A DNA stretch of 64,000 nt. Origin: Bradyrhizobium sp. AZCC 1721. GTDB lineage: Bacteria > Pseudomonadota > Alphaproteobacteria > Rhizobiales > Xanthobacteraceae. Of this stretch, positions 1-8,647 are shown piece by piece (the stretch's first letter is position 1; each line of letters opens with the position of its first letter). A program made the position numbers and the translations under genes. The notes beneath the pieces are model-generated. The model searched no databases, was not told the DNA's origin, and was given only the letters and a program-made list of their open reading frames with translations. The stretch is taken from contig NZ_JAZHSB010000001.1 of the NCBI RefSeq assembly GCF_036924715.1, positions 1,727,001-1,791,000 on the forward strand, written 5' to 3'.

Positions 1-287
1 CTTACGCGGTCTCAGAAGTCGATCCGGGTTCGAAGGTGCAGAGCGACGACGAACTGCTGGATTTCTGCCGCCGCACCGGCAGCACGGTCTATCACCCGAC
101 CTCGACCTGCCGGATGGGCAGCGATGCGCTCGCGGTCGTCGACCAGCGCTTGCGCGTGCGCGGCATCGAAGGCCTTCGCGTGGTCGACGCCTCGATCATG
201 CCGGACCTGATGTCGGGCAATACCAACGCGCCGACGATTATGATCGCAGAGAAGGCGTCCGACATGATTTTGGAGGATGCAAGGTAG
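1..287 (+). CDS. GMC-family oxidoreductase, C-terminal end (partial)
   Basis: The window opens inside this gene; the first whole codon is at base 3, so about 94 C-terminal residues are visible. They match the end of glucose-methanol-choline flavoenzymes such as choline or alcohol dehydrogenases. [11 protein letters not shown] carries the active-site histidine, and [17 protein letters not shown] carries the second conserved catalytic position (Asn) and the closing helix of the FAD domain. These enzymes oxidise alcohols with FAD. The substrate cannot be inferred from this fragment, and no neighbour downstream on this strand suggests a pathway. Confidence 0.9.
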   Translation, partial: YAVSEVDPGSKVQSDDELLDFCRRTGSTVYHPTSTCRMGSDALAVVDQRLRVRGIEGLRVVDASIMPDLMSGNTNAPTIMIAEKASDMILEDAR

Positions 288-311
288 GCAACGGCGTCAG
301 CGGCAAACACC

Positions 312-446
312 GCTGTCATCATCCGCCAACGGGTCGCGCGAACGCGCGCCCGATGACAGGCTCCGGCGGATGATCCAGTACGCCGTGACGTCTCGGCTCT
401 TACCTCCGCTGGCGGTTACTGGATGCCCGCCTTCGCGGGCATAACG
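312..446. repeat. Intergenic palindromic repeat, GATGCCCGCCTTCGCGGGCAT type
   Basis: This noncoding stretch between the GMC gene and hemE contains nested inverted repeats. One is a GC-rich hairpin near 421-443 built on CCCGCCTTCGCGGGC. Another pairs GGATGATCCAGTACGCCG with TTACTGGAT sequences at its edge. Read on the minus strand it gives the peptide PAKAGIQ, a familiar spurious translation of this alphaproteobacterial repeat. No protein is supported here. Confidence 0.6.
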
Positions 447-459
447 ACGATGTCGCGCA

Positions 460-1506
460 TCATCCCTTCCACCCCCGCACCCGCTTGAGCATCTGCTCGA
501 CATGGGCGATCGGTGTTTCCGGCTGGATGCCGTGGCCGAGGTTGAAGATCAGCCGTCCTTGCGCGTAGTTTGCCAGCACGTCGTCGACGGCGCGGTCGAG
601 TGCGGCGCCGCCTGCGATCAACGCCAGCGGATCGAGATTGCCCTGCACGGCGACACGGTTCTGCACGCGCTCGCGGATCATGGAAGGTTCGGCCGCCCAG
701 TCGATGCTGACCGCGTTGACGCCCGTTGCCTCCACATAGGCCGGCAGCAGCGCGCCGGCGCCGCGCGGAAAGCCGATGATCTTGGCATCCGGCACTTGCG
801 CGCGCACGCCGACAACGATGCGCTTCGCGGGCTCGATCGACCAGCGCTCGAATTCGCGCGGCGGCAGCACGCCGGCCCAAGTGTCGAAGATCTGCAAGCA
901 GTCGGCGCCGGCCTTGAGCTGGCCGAGCAGATACTGGATCGAATTCTCCACCAGCACGTCGATGATTTCAGCGAACGCCTCGGGATGACGGTATGCCATC
1001 ATCCGCGCCGGCGCCTGGTCCGGCGTGCCCTGTCCTGCAACCATGTAGGTTGCGACCGTCCAGGGCGCGCCGCAGAAGCCGATCAGCGCGATCTCAGGTG
1101 CGAGCTCGCGCTTCACGCGACGTAACGCTTCATAGACCGGTTCGAGCTTGCCGAAATCGGCATGGCGCGCGAGCGCCGCCACTTGCTCCGGAGTATCGAG
1201 CGGATCGAGCCGCGGACCTTCGCCGGCCTCGAAGCGCACGGAGCGGCCGAGTGCGTAGGGGATGACGAGAATGTCGGAAAAAATGATCGCCGCATCGAAG
1301 TTGAAACGGCGGATCGGTTGCAGCGTTACCTCGGCGGCATATTCCGGCGTAAAGCACAGATCGAGAAAGCTTCCAGCCTTGGCGCGCAGCTCGCGATACT
1401 CCGGCAGATAGCGGCCGGCCTGTCGCATCATCCAGACCGGCGGCACCTTCTGCCTGCGGCCGGAGAGCACTTCGACAAAAGGTTTCACGACGGATTTCTG
1501 AGACAA
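460..1506 (-). CDS. hemE: Uroporphyrinogen decarboxylase
   Basis: HemE removes four carboxyl groups from uroporphyrinogen III to give coproporphyrinogen III in the cytoplasmic haem pathway. The N-terminal signature [13 protein letters not shown] (residues 26-38) supplies the conserved arginines that hold the substrate carboxylates, and GFPRGAG lies near residue 245. I place the start at a TTG (1506), preceded by AGGAA eight bases upstream, giving 348 residues, the usual length. An in-frame ATG at 1569 would add 21 residues that do not resemble the family. The gene stands alone, convergent with the GMC gene, with repeat DNA beyond its stop. Confidence 0.95.
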   Translation of the reverse strand: MSQKSVVKPFVEVLSGRRQKVPPVWMMRQAGRYLPEYRELRAKAGSFLDLCFTPEYAAEVTLQPIRRFNFDAAIIFSDILVIPYALGRSVRFEAGEGPRLDPLDTPEQVAALARHADFGKLEPVYEALRRVKRELAPEIALIGFCGAPWTVATYMVAGQGTPDQAPARMMAYRHPEAFAEIIDVLVENSIQYLLGQLKAGADCLQIFDTWAGVLPPREFERWSIEPAKRIVVGVRAQVPDAKIIGFPRGAGALLPAYVEATGVNAVSIDWAAEPSMIRERVQNRVAVQGNLDPLALIAGGAALDRAVDDVLANYAQGRLIFNLGHGIQPETPIAHVEQMLKRVRGWKG

Positions 1507-1605
1507 AACGTGGATTCCTGCGGGCGCGGCTGATGCGCCTCTGATACACGCAGGTTCCCTCGAGGCCAAGGACGGATAGCGAGGGCAAACGTGGAACCGG
1601 CGTAA

Positions 1606-1833
<228 letters not shown>

Positions 1834-1865
1834 TGCAAAAATGGTGTGAATCGTTTCGCGTGGCG

Positions 1866-1898
1866 AACGGCCTCCCCAAGGGAGGCCGTTTCTGTTTG
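1866..1898 (+). terminator. Rho-independent terminator
   Basis: A perfect stem, AACGGCCTCCC pairing with GGGAGGCCGTT around a very short loop, is followed by TTCTGTTT. It ends the small-protein gene on the plus strand. The hairpin lies between convergent genes and may also help stop slyX transcription. Confidence 0.85.
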
Positions 1899-1903
1899 TA
1901 CCT

Positions 1904-2128
1904 TCAATAATGCGGCGGCGGCTCGTTCGCCGGGCCGGGCAAGTTGCTTTCGGCTTCCCGCAGCCGCTCCTTCAGTTCAGCCAATTGGCGCGTCAAGGAA
2001 TCGATCTGGTGCCACTGTGCGGTAATCGTGTGATTCAGCACCTCGATCGTCTCATCCTGGAACGTCGCCCGTATTTCCAGCGCGTCGAGGCGCTCGCTCA
2101 GTGCGGTGACGTCATTCGTGCGCGCCAT
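1904..2128 (-). CDS. slyX: SlyX-family protein
   Basis: A 74-residue protein with the SlyX pattern: an N-terminal coiled coil (ALSERLDALEIRATFQDETI, then SLTRQLAELKERLREAE) and a proline-rich C-terminus ending PPHY, the characteristic SlyX tail. The biochemical role of SlyX is unknown; in enterics the gene lies near slyD. Here it begins 17 bases inside the end of trhO on the same strand, so the two are translationally coupled. The start is the ATG at 2128; longer readings only re-translate trhO. Confidence 0.85.
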   Translation of the reverse strand: MARTNDVTALSERLDALEIRATFQDETIEVLNHTITAQWHQIDSLTRQLAELKERLREAESNLPGPANEPPPHY

Positions 2129-2864
2129 CGTTCCCTCGTCGCTGCCGCAGGCCGTGGCCCAGCGCCACGCGTTCGTCGAACACGAAGCATTCGCCGCGCC
2201 AGCGGCTCTCATTCTCCGGTACGCCTTCGAGATAGCGGAGGATGCCGCCCTTGAGATGATAGACCTCGTCAAATCCGTGCGCCAGCAGATAGGCGCTGGC
2301 CTTCTCGCATCGGATACCGCCGGTACAGAACATCGCAATCCGCTTGTGCTTCGCCGGATCGAGCTTCTGTGCGGCGAATTCCTTGAACTGCCCAAAGCTC
2401 TTGATGCCGGGGTCGACGGCGCCTTCGAACGTCCCCATCGCCACTTCGAACGCATTGCGGGTGTCGATGATCAGCGTGTCGGGGGCTGCAATCAGTTCGT
2501 TCCAGTCTGACGGCTCGACATAGGTGCCGACCTGGCGCGTCGGATCGACCGCCATATCTCCGAGCGTAACGATTTCCTTCTTCAGCCGGATCTTCAGCCG
2601 CCGAAACGGCATCTCGGAAGCGGTCGAAAACTTGAGTTCGAGATTGCCGAGCCGCCCGCCGAAAAGGGCGCCGTGCTGCAATTCGCCGACGAACGCGTCG
2701 ATGCTCGCATCGCCGCCCGCAACCGTACCGTTGATGCCCTCATGCGCCAGCAGCACGCTGCCCTTCAGCCCGAGGTCTGCAGCAAACGACCGCAGCGGTT
2801 CGCGTAACTCCCGGAAGTCCGGCAGCGCGGCGAATTGATAGAAGGCGGCGACCTTGAGCGGCAT
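2112..2864 (-). CDS. trhO: tRNA uridine(34) hydroxylase, rhodanese family (TrhO/YceA)
   Basis: TrhO makes 5-hydroxyuridine at the wobble base of certain tRNAs using oxygen. The 250-residue protein has the N-terminal acylphosphatase-like domain (VLLAHEGINGTVAG near 38-51) and a rhodanese domain. The rhodanese active loop CTGGIRCEKAS (near 180-190) contains the catalytic cysteine and the second conserved cysteine of the family. It ends with the usual WRGECFVFD segment, but the C-terminal zinc-binding tail found in longer homologues is missing, as is common in alphaproteobacteria. It leads a two-gene unit with slyX. Confidence 0.93.
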   Translation of the reverse strand: MPLKVAAFYQFAALPDFRELREPLRSFAADLGLKGSVLLAHEGINGTVAGGDASIDAFVGELQHGALFGGRLGNLELKFSTASEMPFRRLKIRLKKEIVTLGDMAVDPTRQVGTYVEPSDWNELIAAPDTLIIDTRNAFEVAMGTFEGAVDPGIKSFGQFKEFAAQKLDPAKHKRIAMFCTGGIRCEKASAYLLAHGFDEVYHLKGGILRYLEGVPENESRWRGECFVFDERVALGHGLRQRRGNDGAHE

Positions 2865-2903
2865 GGCGATCGTTTATCAGGCGGGCCTCGCAGGGGAAAC
2901 CCC

Positions 2904-3020
2904 GTCGTCGTCCCTGCGAACGCAGGGACCCATAACCACCAGTCGTCGGAATGGCAGAAGGCGTCTACCGCACTGCCCATAGGACACAGCGTATGGGCCC
3001 CTGCGTTCGCAGGGGCGACG
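2904..3020. repeat. Paired inverted repeat, CCCTGCGAACGCAGGG family, copy A
   Basis: Two inverted copies of a 30-base motif with core CCCTGCGAACGCAGGG, one near 2904-2938 and one near 2991-3020, flank about 50 bases of unique sequence. Each arm is itself a hairpin. Further copies lie at 45261-45382 and 50692-50835 in the same head-to-head arrangement, like BIME-type elements. The element fills the trhO-ggt gap. Confidence 0.8.
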
Positions 3021-3148
3021 GAGATCGTGACTTTTCTTGGCATGCCAGCCATTGCCCTGCCGGGGATGAATATGCCAAAGAACCGTCTGTAAACCCGCCC
3101 GATGCTTCCGCGGGATGCTCAAGAAACGCTGAAAAGAAAGCACTCGCG

Positions 3149-4735
3149 ATGAGGAATTTCCATTTCGCCGGCCGCTCCACGGTCCATGCCCAGAACGCGA
3201 TGGTGGCAACGTCGCATCCGGAGGCCGCATTGGTCGCAATCGACGTGATGAGGGCGGGCGGCACGGCGGCGGACGCCGCGGTCGCGGCTTGCGCGTTGCT
3301 CGGCGTCATCGAGCCGCAATCGACCGGTATCGGGGGCGATTGCTTCGCGCTGATCCAACCCAGGGGCGAGGGCAAGATTGTCGCCTACAATGGCTCCGGC
3401 CGCGCGCCGATGGCGGCCAAGGCCGAATGGTACCTCGAACGCAAGATCCATTCGGTACCGCTGACCTCGGCGCATGCGGTGAGCATTCCCGGCGCGATCG
3501 ACGCCTGGGAGACGATCCTGCGCGACCACGGCAAGATGGGACTCGATACGCTTCTGCAGCCCGCGATCAAGGCTGCGGAGGAAGGCTACGTCGTCGCGCC
3601 CCGTATTGCTTTCGACTGGAAGAATCAGTTCGAGAAGCTGAAGAGCGGCACCAACACCGAGCGCTATCTGCTGCCGCACGGCAAGCCCGCGGTGGCTGGC
3701 GACGTGATCCACCAGCCCGAATTGGGCAAGACCCTGCGTGCGATCGCCAAGAACGGCCGCGACGCCTTTTATACCGGCGAGATCGCCGCGGACATGGTAG
3801 AGACCTTGCGCGGCATCGGCGGCCTGCACACGCTGGAAGATTTCGCCGCACATTCGACCGAGACGACATCGCCGATCGGCACGATGTACAAAGGCCACGA
3901 TGTCTGGCAGTGCCCGCCGAACGGTCCTGGCATTACCATGCTAGTGATGCTGAATATCCTTTCTCGCTTCGATCTAACGAAATTCGCGCCACTCAGCGTC
4001 GAGCGTTTCCATCTGGAGGCGGAAGCCGCGCGCATCGCTTACATGATGCGAGAGCAGTACGTCGCCGATCCGCAGCATGTTCATGTCGATGTCGCCGGAA
4101 TCCTCGCCAAGGAGTTCGCCGACGAGCACATCAAGAACATCCGGATGGACCGGCTGCTCGATCTGCCGAACGTCGCGCCGCCGATGAATCCATCGACCGT
4201 CTACATCACGGTGGTCGACAAGGACCGCAATGTCTGTTCGTTCATCAACTCGATCGCGCATTCCTTCGGCTCGGCGATCGTTTCCAACAAGACCGGCATC
4301 CTCCTGCAGAACCGCGCCGGCGGTTTCCGGATTCAGCCCGGCCATCCCAACTGCATCGCGCCGGGCAAGCGCCCGCTGCACACCATCATCCCGTCGCTCG
4401 CGACCAAGAACGGTCGCGCGATAATGCCGTTCGGCGTGATGGGCGGCCAGTATCAGCCGGTGGGACAGACCCACGTGCTGACCAATATGCTGGACTATGG
4501 TTGCGATGTGCAGGAAGCCATCGATATGCCGCGCGGCCTGCATTACGAAGGCGTCTACCAGCTCGAGGACAGCGTGCCGGCCGAGATCGTCGAGGGCCTG
4601 AAGAAGATCGGCCACAAGACTACCAGCGTGGTCGGTCCGCTCGGCGGCGGCCAGGCGATCTGGATCGACTGGGACAAGGGTACGCTGACCGGCGGTTCCG
4701 ATCCCCGCAAGGACGGTTGCGCGCTGGGCTACTGA
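3149..4735 (+). CDS. Gamma-glutamyltransferase family protein
   Basis: A 528-residue N-terminal-nucleophile hydrolase of the gamma-glutamyltranspeptidase family. These proenzymes cleave themselves before a threonine. Here the candidate is Thr350 in NPSTVYITVVD, which would become the N-terminus of the small subunit. The large-subunit start ATSHPEAALVAIDVMRAGGT and the GIGGDCFA segment are standard. There is no signal peptide, so this is a cytoplasmic form, unlike periplasmic Ggt. Such forms act on glutathione conjugates or other gamma-glutamyl or acyl amides; which one is not decidable. The ATG at 3149 fits the family start; an upstream in-frame start would translate repeat A. Confidence 0.9.
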   Translation: MRNFHFAGRSTVHAQNAMVATSHPEAALVAIDVMRAGGTAADAAVAACALLGVIEPQSTGIGGDCFALIQPRGEGKIVAYNGSGRAPMAAKAEWYLERKIHSVPLTSAHAVSIPGAIDAWETILRDHGKMGLDTLLQPAIKAAEEGYVVAPRIAFDWKNQFEKLKSGTNTERYLLPHGKPAVAGDVIHQPELGKTLRAIAKNGRDAFYTGEIAADMVETLRGIGGLHTLEDFAAHSTETTSPIGTMYKGHDVWQCPPNGPGITMLVMLNILSRFDLTKFAPLSVERFHLEAEAARIAYMMREQYVADPQHVHVDVAGILAKEFADEHIKNIRMDRLLDLPNVAPPMNPSTVYITVVDKDRNVCSFINSIAHSFGSAIVSNKTGILLQNRAGGFRIQPGHPNCIAPGKRPLHTIIPSLATKNGRAIMPFGVMGGQYQPVGQTHVLTNMLDYGCDVQEAIDMPRGLHYEGVYQLEDSVPAEIVEGLKKIGHKTTSVVGPLGGGQAIWIDWDKGTLTGGSDPRKDGCALGY

Positions 4736-4775
4736 GCGTCTAGAAGCTCGGTCTCTCCAGAAAGAGGTTCAACAG

Positions 4776-5234
4776 ATGCGCTTCTCGCGACGCACGATCT
4801 TCCGAACCGCATTTACCGCCATGGCAGCCGCGGTTTCAACGCCCGCTGCCATCAGGATGGCAGCGGCCCAGACCGCAGGAAAACCCATGACCACAGCTTC
4901 AGGCTTGCAGATCATCGACAGCAAGGTCGGCACCGGCGCCTCGCCCAAGACCGGCCAGACCTGCGTCATGCATTACACCGGCTGGCTGTACGAGGACGGC
5001 CAGAAGGGCAAGAAGTTCGATTCCTCCGTCGACCGTAACGAGCCGTTCGAGTTCAAGATCGGCCAGCGCCAGGTGATCGCCGGCTGGGACGAAGGCGTCG
5101 CATCGATGAACGTCGGCGGCAAGCGCACGCTGATCATTCCGCCCGCGCTCGGTTACGGCGCGCGCGGCGCCGGCGGCGTTATTCCGCCAAATGCGACGCT
5201 GATGTTCGACGTCGAATTGCTGGCGGTGAAGTAG
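4776..5234 (+). CDS. FKBP-type peptidyl-prolyl cis-trans isomerase, exported
   Basis: A 152-residue protein with an export signal (MRFSRRTIFRTAF plus a hydrophobic Ala-rich stretch to about residue 32; SRRTIF resembles a Tat motif) and one FKBP domain from about 42 to 152. The FK506-pocket residues are clear: CVMHYTGW, KKFDSS, VIAGWDEGV, and the closing IPPNATLMFDVELL. It catalyses rotation of prolyl bonds in folding envelope proteins. It follows ggt by about 40 bases and precedes the dehydrogenase by 26, so co-transcription is possible, with no obvious functional link. Confidence 0.93.
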   Translation: MRFSRRTIFRTAFTAMAAAVSTPAAIRMAAAQTAGKPMTTASGLQIIDSKVGTGASPKTGQTCVMHYTGWLYEDGQKGKKFDSSVDRNEPFEFKIGQRQVIAGWDEGVASMNVGGKRTLIIPPALGYGARGAGGVIPPNATLMFDVELLAVK

Positions 5235-5260
5235 CCGCACACTGAACGAGGGAGCGCATC

Positions 5261-6241
5261 GTGAAGGTCTCGATCCTCGACGACTATTTCGACACGCTGC
5301 GCACCCTCGATTGTTTCAGCAAGCTGGCGGGACACGACGTCACGATCTGGAACGATCACGTCCAGGATGTCGATGCGCTGGTGGAGCGCCTGCGCGATAC
5401 CGAGGCGCTCGTGTTAATCCGCGAGCGCACGCAGATCCGGACACCGCTGCTGGAACGCTTGCCGAAACTGAAGCTGATCAGCCAGCGCAGCGTCTACCCG
5501 CATATCGACATCGACACCTGCACCCGGCTCGGCATCGTCGTGTCGTCGAGCCAGCATGCCGATACGCCGTCCTATGCGACCGCCGAATTCACCTGGGGCC
5601 TGATCCTGGCGGCGATGCGCGCCATTCCGCAGCAGATGGCGGCGCTCAAGGCCGGCAAATGGCAGATCGGCGTCGGCCACACGCTGCGTGGCAAGACGCT
5701 CGGCATTTATGGCTATGGGCGGATCGGTGCCGTCGTCGCGGGCTACGGCAAGGCGTTCGGCATGAACGTGCTGGTATGGGCGCGCGAACCGGCCATGGCG
5801 AAGGCCCGCGCCGACGGATACGAGACTGCCGCGAGCAAGGCTGGTTTCTTCGAACGATGCGACGTCCTTTCGCTGCACATGCGGCTCGTCGATGCCACGC
5901 GCGGCATCGTGAAAGCAGAAGATCTTGCGCGCATGAAGCCGTCGGCGCTTCTGGTCAACACCAGCCGTGCGCCGCTGATCGAGCCGAACGCGCTGGTCAA
6001 CGCGCTGCGCGCCGGAAGACCTGGCATGGCGGCGGTGGACGTCTACGAAAAAGAGCCGCTTCGCGACGTCAGCGATCCCCTCCTGAACATGGACAACGTG
6101 GTCTGCACGCCGCATCTCGGCTACGTCTCGCGCGACGAATACGAAATCCAGTTCACGGATATCTTCGATCAGATCGTTGCCTATGCCGCCGGAACACCGA
6201 CGAATGTCGTCAATCCGGATGTGATGGCCAGACGGCGTTGA
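5261..6241 (+). CDS. D-2-hydroxyacid dehydrogenase family protein
   Basis: A 326-residue NAD(P)-dependent dehydrogenase of the D-isomer 2-hydroxyacid family. The dinucleotide fold shows GIYGYGRIG at 148-156. The catalytic set is complete: Arg236 ([10 protein letters not shown]), Glu265 (YEKEP) and His285 (CTPHLGY). The family includes glyoxylate and hydroxypyruvate reductases and phosphoglycerate dehydrogenases. There is no ACT domain and the length excludes SerA. An upstream GGGAG supports the ATG at 5261. Substrate unknown. Confidence 0.9.
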   Translation: MKVSILDDYFDTLRTLDCFSKLAGHDVTIWNDHVQDVDALVERLRDTEALVLIRERTQIRTPLLERLPKLKLISQRSVYPHIDIDTCTRLGIVVSSSQHADTPSYATAEFTWGLILAAMRAIPQQMAALKAGKWQIGVGHTLRGKTLGIYGYGRIGAVVAGYGKAFGMNVLVWAREPAMAKARADGYETAASKAGFFERCDVLSLHMRLVDATRGIVKAEDLARMKPSALLVNTSRAPLIEPNALVNALRAGRPGMAAVDVYEKEPLRDVSDPLLNMDNVVCTPHLGYVSRDEYEIQFTDIFDQIVAYAAGTPTNVVNPDVMARRR

Positions 6242-6370
6242 ATAGGCGGGGTGCGCCCGGCCATGACGAAAACCGGGACGCCCATGCGCCGCCGGCTCCC
6301 TTAATCTTCTGGTTTGCGGCCCCGGATTTCGATACCGTTGGGGACAAACGATCTTTCGAGAAAGCGCCCA

Positions 6371-6886
6371 ATGACCGGCACGCATGACCACACCCATTTG
6401 CACCACTCCCACGATCACGACGAGCGCTGGAAGCATGACGGCGTCCGCGTGATTCCCGGCAATCAGCTCGATCCCAACGTGCCCTCGACCGCGGGCATGG
6501 ACCGCAAGGCCGCGATCAATTTCGCCCGCGTCGGCGCGCAGAAATTGTGGGCGGGCACGGTGACGATCCGGCCCGATGCCAAGACCGGCGCGCATCACCA
6601 CGGCCATCTCGAAAGCATCATCTATGTCGTGAAGGGCAAGGCGCGGATGCGCTGGGGCGAACATCTGCAGTTCACCGCCGAGGCCGGCCCCGGCGATTTC
6701 ATCTTCGTGCCGCCCTACGTGCCGCATCAGGAGATCAATGCCAGCCGCGACGAGGTGCTGGAATGCGTGCTGGTGCGCTCTGACGGCGAGGCGGTGGCGA
6801 TCAATCTCGACATCGAGCCGGTGGAAAAGCCGGAGACCGTGCTGTGGGTCGATCCGGTGCACCGCGATCCCGCCGAGAAGAAGTGA
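6371..6886 (+). CDS. Cupin-domain protein with His-rich N-terminus
   Basis: A 171-residue single-domain cupin. GAHHHGHLESIIYVVKG contains the first-motif metal ligands (HxHx4E type), and PPYVPHQEIN gives the second-motif histidine. The N-terminus is strikingly His/Asp-rich (THDHTHLHHSHDHDE, seven His in residues 5-16), suggesting metal loading or storage. No fused domain identifies a reaction; a dioxygenase-like or small-molecule isomerase role is possible. The ATG at 6371 is chosen because upstream sequence reads as noncoding. Confidence 0.8.
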   Translation: MTGTHDHTHLHHSHDHDERWKHDGVRVIPGNQLDPNVPSTAGMDRKAAINFARVGAQKLWAGTVTIRPDAKTGAHHHGHLESIIYVVKGKARMRWGEHLQFTAEAGPGDFIFVPPYVPHQEINASRDEVLECVLVRSDGEAVAINLDIEPVEKPETVLWVDPVHRDPAEKK

Positions 6887-6930
6887 CGATCGCAACGTTA
6901 CCTGGCATCGCAGCCGCTTGAGAGAATCCC

Positions 6931-7668
6931 ATGACGCTTGTTCGCTACGAGAGCACGGGCCACGTCGCCACCATCACGATGGATCGTAGATCCTCGCACA
7001 ACGCGCTCAACAACGCCTTGTGCGACGAACTGCGGCAGGCCTGGCAGCGTTTTCACGACAGCGACGATCGCGTGGCGGTGCTCGCCTCGTCCGAGGACGC
7101 GTATTTCTCGGTCGGCGCCGACGTGAAGGATCTCCCCGTCAACATGTGGCACGCGGTGCCCGGCTTGGGCGTTGAGCTGGACAAGCCGGTCATTGCCGCG
7201 ACCTCGGGATGGGTCGTCGGCGGCGCCTTCGTGCTGGTGCAGATGGCCGACATGTGCGTGGCCTCGGAGACGACGCGCTTCATCTACCCCGAGGGCAAGA
7301 TCGGCACCACCGCTGGCGGCGTCTCCTCGGTGATGGCGCGCATGCCGCACAAGATCGCCATGGAATTCCTCCTGGTCGGTGAGGAAATGTCGGCGGAGCG
7401 GGCCTATCAGATTGGCTTCGTCAACAAGGTCGCGCCGAAGGGACAGCATGTCGCACTCGCCCAGGAGATGGCCGCAAAAATCGCCGCCAACGCGCCGCTG
7501 GTGGTTCGAGCCCTGAAGAAGCTCGCCCGCGATGCGATACCGAAGGGGCCCCTGGAGACGGTCGCCGAGGTGCGCCGGCTGCTCGACGTCGTGCGCGACA
7601 GCGACGACCTCAAGGAAGGCGTCAAGGCGTTCGCGGAAAAGCGCAAGCCTGACTTCAAGGGCAGGTAG
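6931..7668 (+). CDS. Enoyl-CoA hydratase/isomerase family protein
   Basis: A 245-residue crotonase-fold protein. The CoA and oxyanion-hole segments are at SSEDAYFSVGADVKDL (near 50-65) and ATSGWVVGGAFVLVQMADM (near 90-108); IYPEGKIGTTAGGVSS corresponds to the catalytic loop. Family members hydrate, isomerise or cleave acyl-CoA substrates. The usual GGG of the second oxyanion motif is GWVVGGAF here, so an exact reaction cannot be assigned. It follows the cupin gene by 44 bases and may share its transcript. Confidence 0.85.
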   Translation: MTLVRYESTGHVATITMDRRSSHNALNNALCDELRQAWQRFHDSDDRVAVLASSEDAYFSVGADVKDLPVNMWHAVPGLGVELDKPVIAATSGWVVGGAFVLVQMADMCVASETTRFIYPEGKIGTTAGGVSSVMARMPHKIAMEFLLVGEEMSAERAYQIGFVNKVAPKGQHVALAQEMAAKIAANAPLVVRALKKLARDAIPKGPLETVAEVRRLLDVVRDSDDLKEGVKAFAEKRKPDFKGR

Positions 7669-7794
7669 CGGCTATCCGCCGGCAGGTTCCAGTGACCGTG
7701 CGCCAACTCGCCGCCAGAAAAATAATTTGAAACGGGATGTCGGACTTGTCTCCGTCCGTTCGTCCTAGGTCCGAACCCGCGAAAGGAGCCCATC

Positions 7795-8226
7795 ATGGCC
7801 AAAATGATCTTCGTCAATCTGCCTGTCAGCGATCTCGCCCGCTCGACCGCCTTCTACCAGGCGATCGGCGGCGAAAAGAATCCGCAATTTTGCGATGATA
7901 CGGCGTCCTGCATGGTGTTTTCCGAGACCATCTACGTCATGCTGCTGACGCACGACAAATACCGCCAGTTCACCCCAAAGAAGATCGCCGACGCCAAGAC
8001 CACCAGCCAGGTTCTGATCTGCCTTTCCGCCGACAACCGTGAGGCGGTGGACGATATGGTCAGCAAGGCGCAAGGCGCAGGCGGCGGCGCCGACCCGGGC
8101 CCGAAACAGGATTACGGCTCCATGTATGGCCGCAGCTTCGAAGATCCCGACGGCCACCATTGGGAAGTGATGTGGATGGATGTCGCGGCCGCAACCGCTG
8201 CGCAATCCGCCACGGCCGCCGCCTGA
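7795..8226 (+). CDS. VOC-superfamily (glyoxalase-like) protein
   Basis: A 143-residue protein with one vicinal-oxygen-chelate module: FVNLPVSDLARSTAFYQAIG at the N-terminus and GRSFEDPDGHHWEVMWMD near the end, where the late His/Glu usually serve as metal ligands. Proteins of this size are often annotated as lactoylglutathione lyase-like, but real substrates vary widely. An AAGGAG ribosome site precedes the ATG. It is followed directly by a paired inverted repeat, which probably marks the end of its transcript. Confidence 0.85.
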   Translation: MAKMIFVNLPVSDLARSTAFYQAIGGEKNPQFCDDTASCMVFSETIYVMLLTHDKYRQFTPKKIADAKTTSQVLICLSADNREAVDDMVSKAQGAGGGADPGPKQDYGSMYGRSFEDPDGHHWEVMWMDVAAATAAQSATAAA

Positions 8227-8235
8227 TATGAACGC

Positions 8236-8325
8236 AGGGTGGGCAAAGCGATAGCGTGCCCACCATTACGTTCGCGATCCACCGAGAGATGGTGGGCACA
8301 GCGCTATGGCGCCTTTGCCCACCCT
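8236..8325. repeat. Paired inverted repeat, GGGTGGGCAAAG family, copy 1
   Basis: The arms AGGGTGGGCAAAGCG...GTGCCCACC and its reverse GGTGGGCAC...CTTTGCCCACCCT face each other across about 25 bases. The same element is at 55938-56028, and a single arm is at 45966-46001. It is intergenic and noncoding. Confidence 0.8.
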
Positions 8326-8647
8326 ATTTGCGCGTACGCTGGAGCCATCAACGCAGCAACCAGGCCAACTGCGGATAGCGAACAAAAGCAGTTACTGAAA
8401 TTCATTTGAAGCCGATCAATCTATCCCGACATCGCACCGGGTTGCACGCGTTTCGATGTGGCAGAATTATCACTCGCGCGGCTTACTCGCCCGCAGGTTA
8501 GTGATTGCGAAAACGCGTTCGATGCGATGGACATAAAAATCCGGAGCCATCACACTGAATTTCGCCGCAATGTCAGTTCGCTCCAGATTCCGCCCCAGAT
8601 CGTCCGTGAAGCCAGCGACCCGATCATTTTCTGTTCTGTCCGATTCG
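8326..8647. other. Intergenic stretch without a recognised gene
   Basis: About 320 bases between the repeat and the PMT glycosyltransferase. Short open frames exist on both strands (for example 8470-8718 minus), but none has a ribosome site or familiar sequence. It presumably holds the promoter of the next gene; no convincing boxes were seen. Confidence 0.4.

Noticed and set aside
2951-3148. Extended N-terminus for the gamma-glutamyltransferase
   Set aside because: The added 66 residues translate the inverted repeat (for example WVPAFAGTT-like peptides) and are not part of the enzyme.
5414-6895. A 493-codon minus-strand frame across the dehydrogenase and cupin genes
   Set aside because: It spans two real genes and their gap in antisense, without a ribosome site or known motifs.
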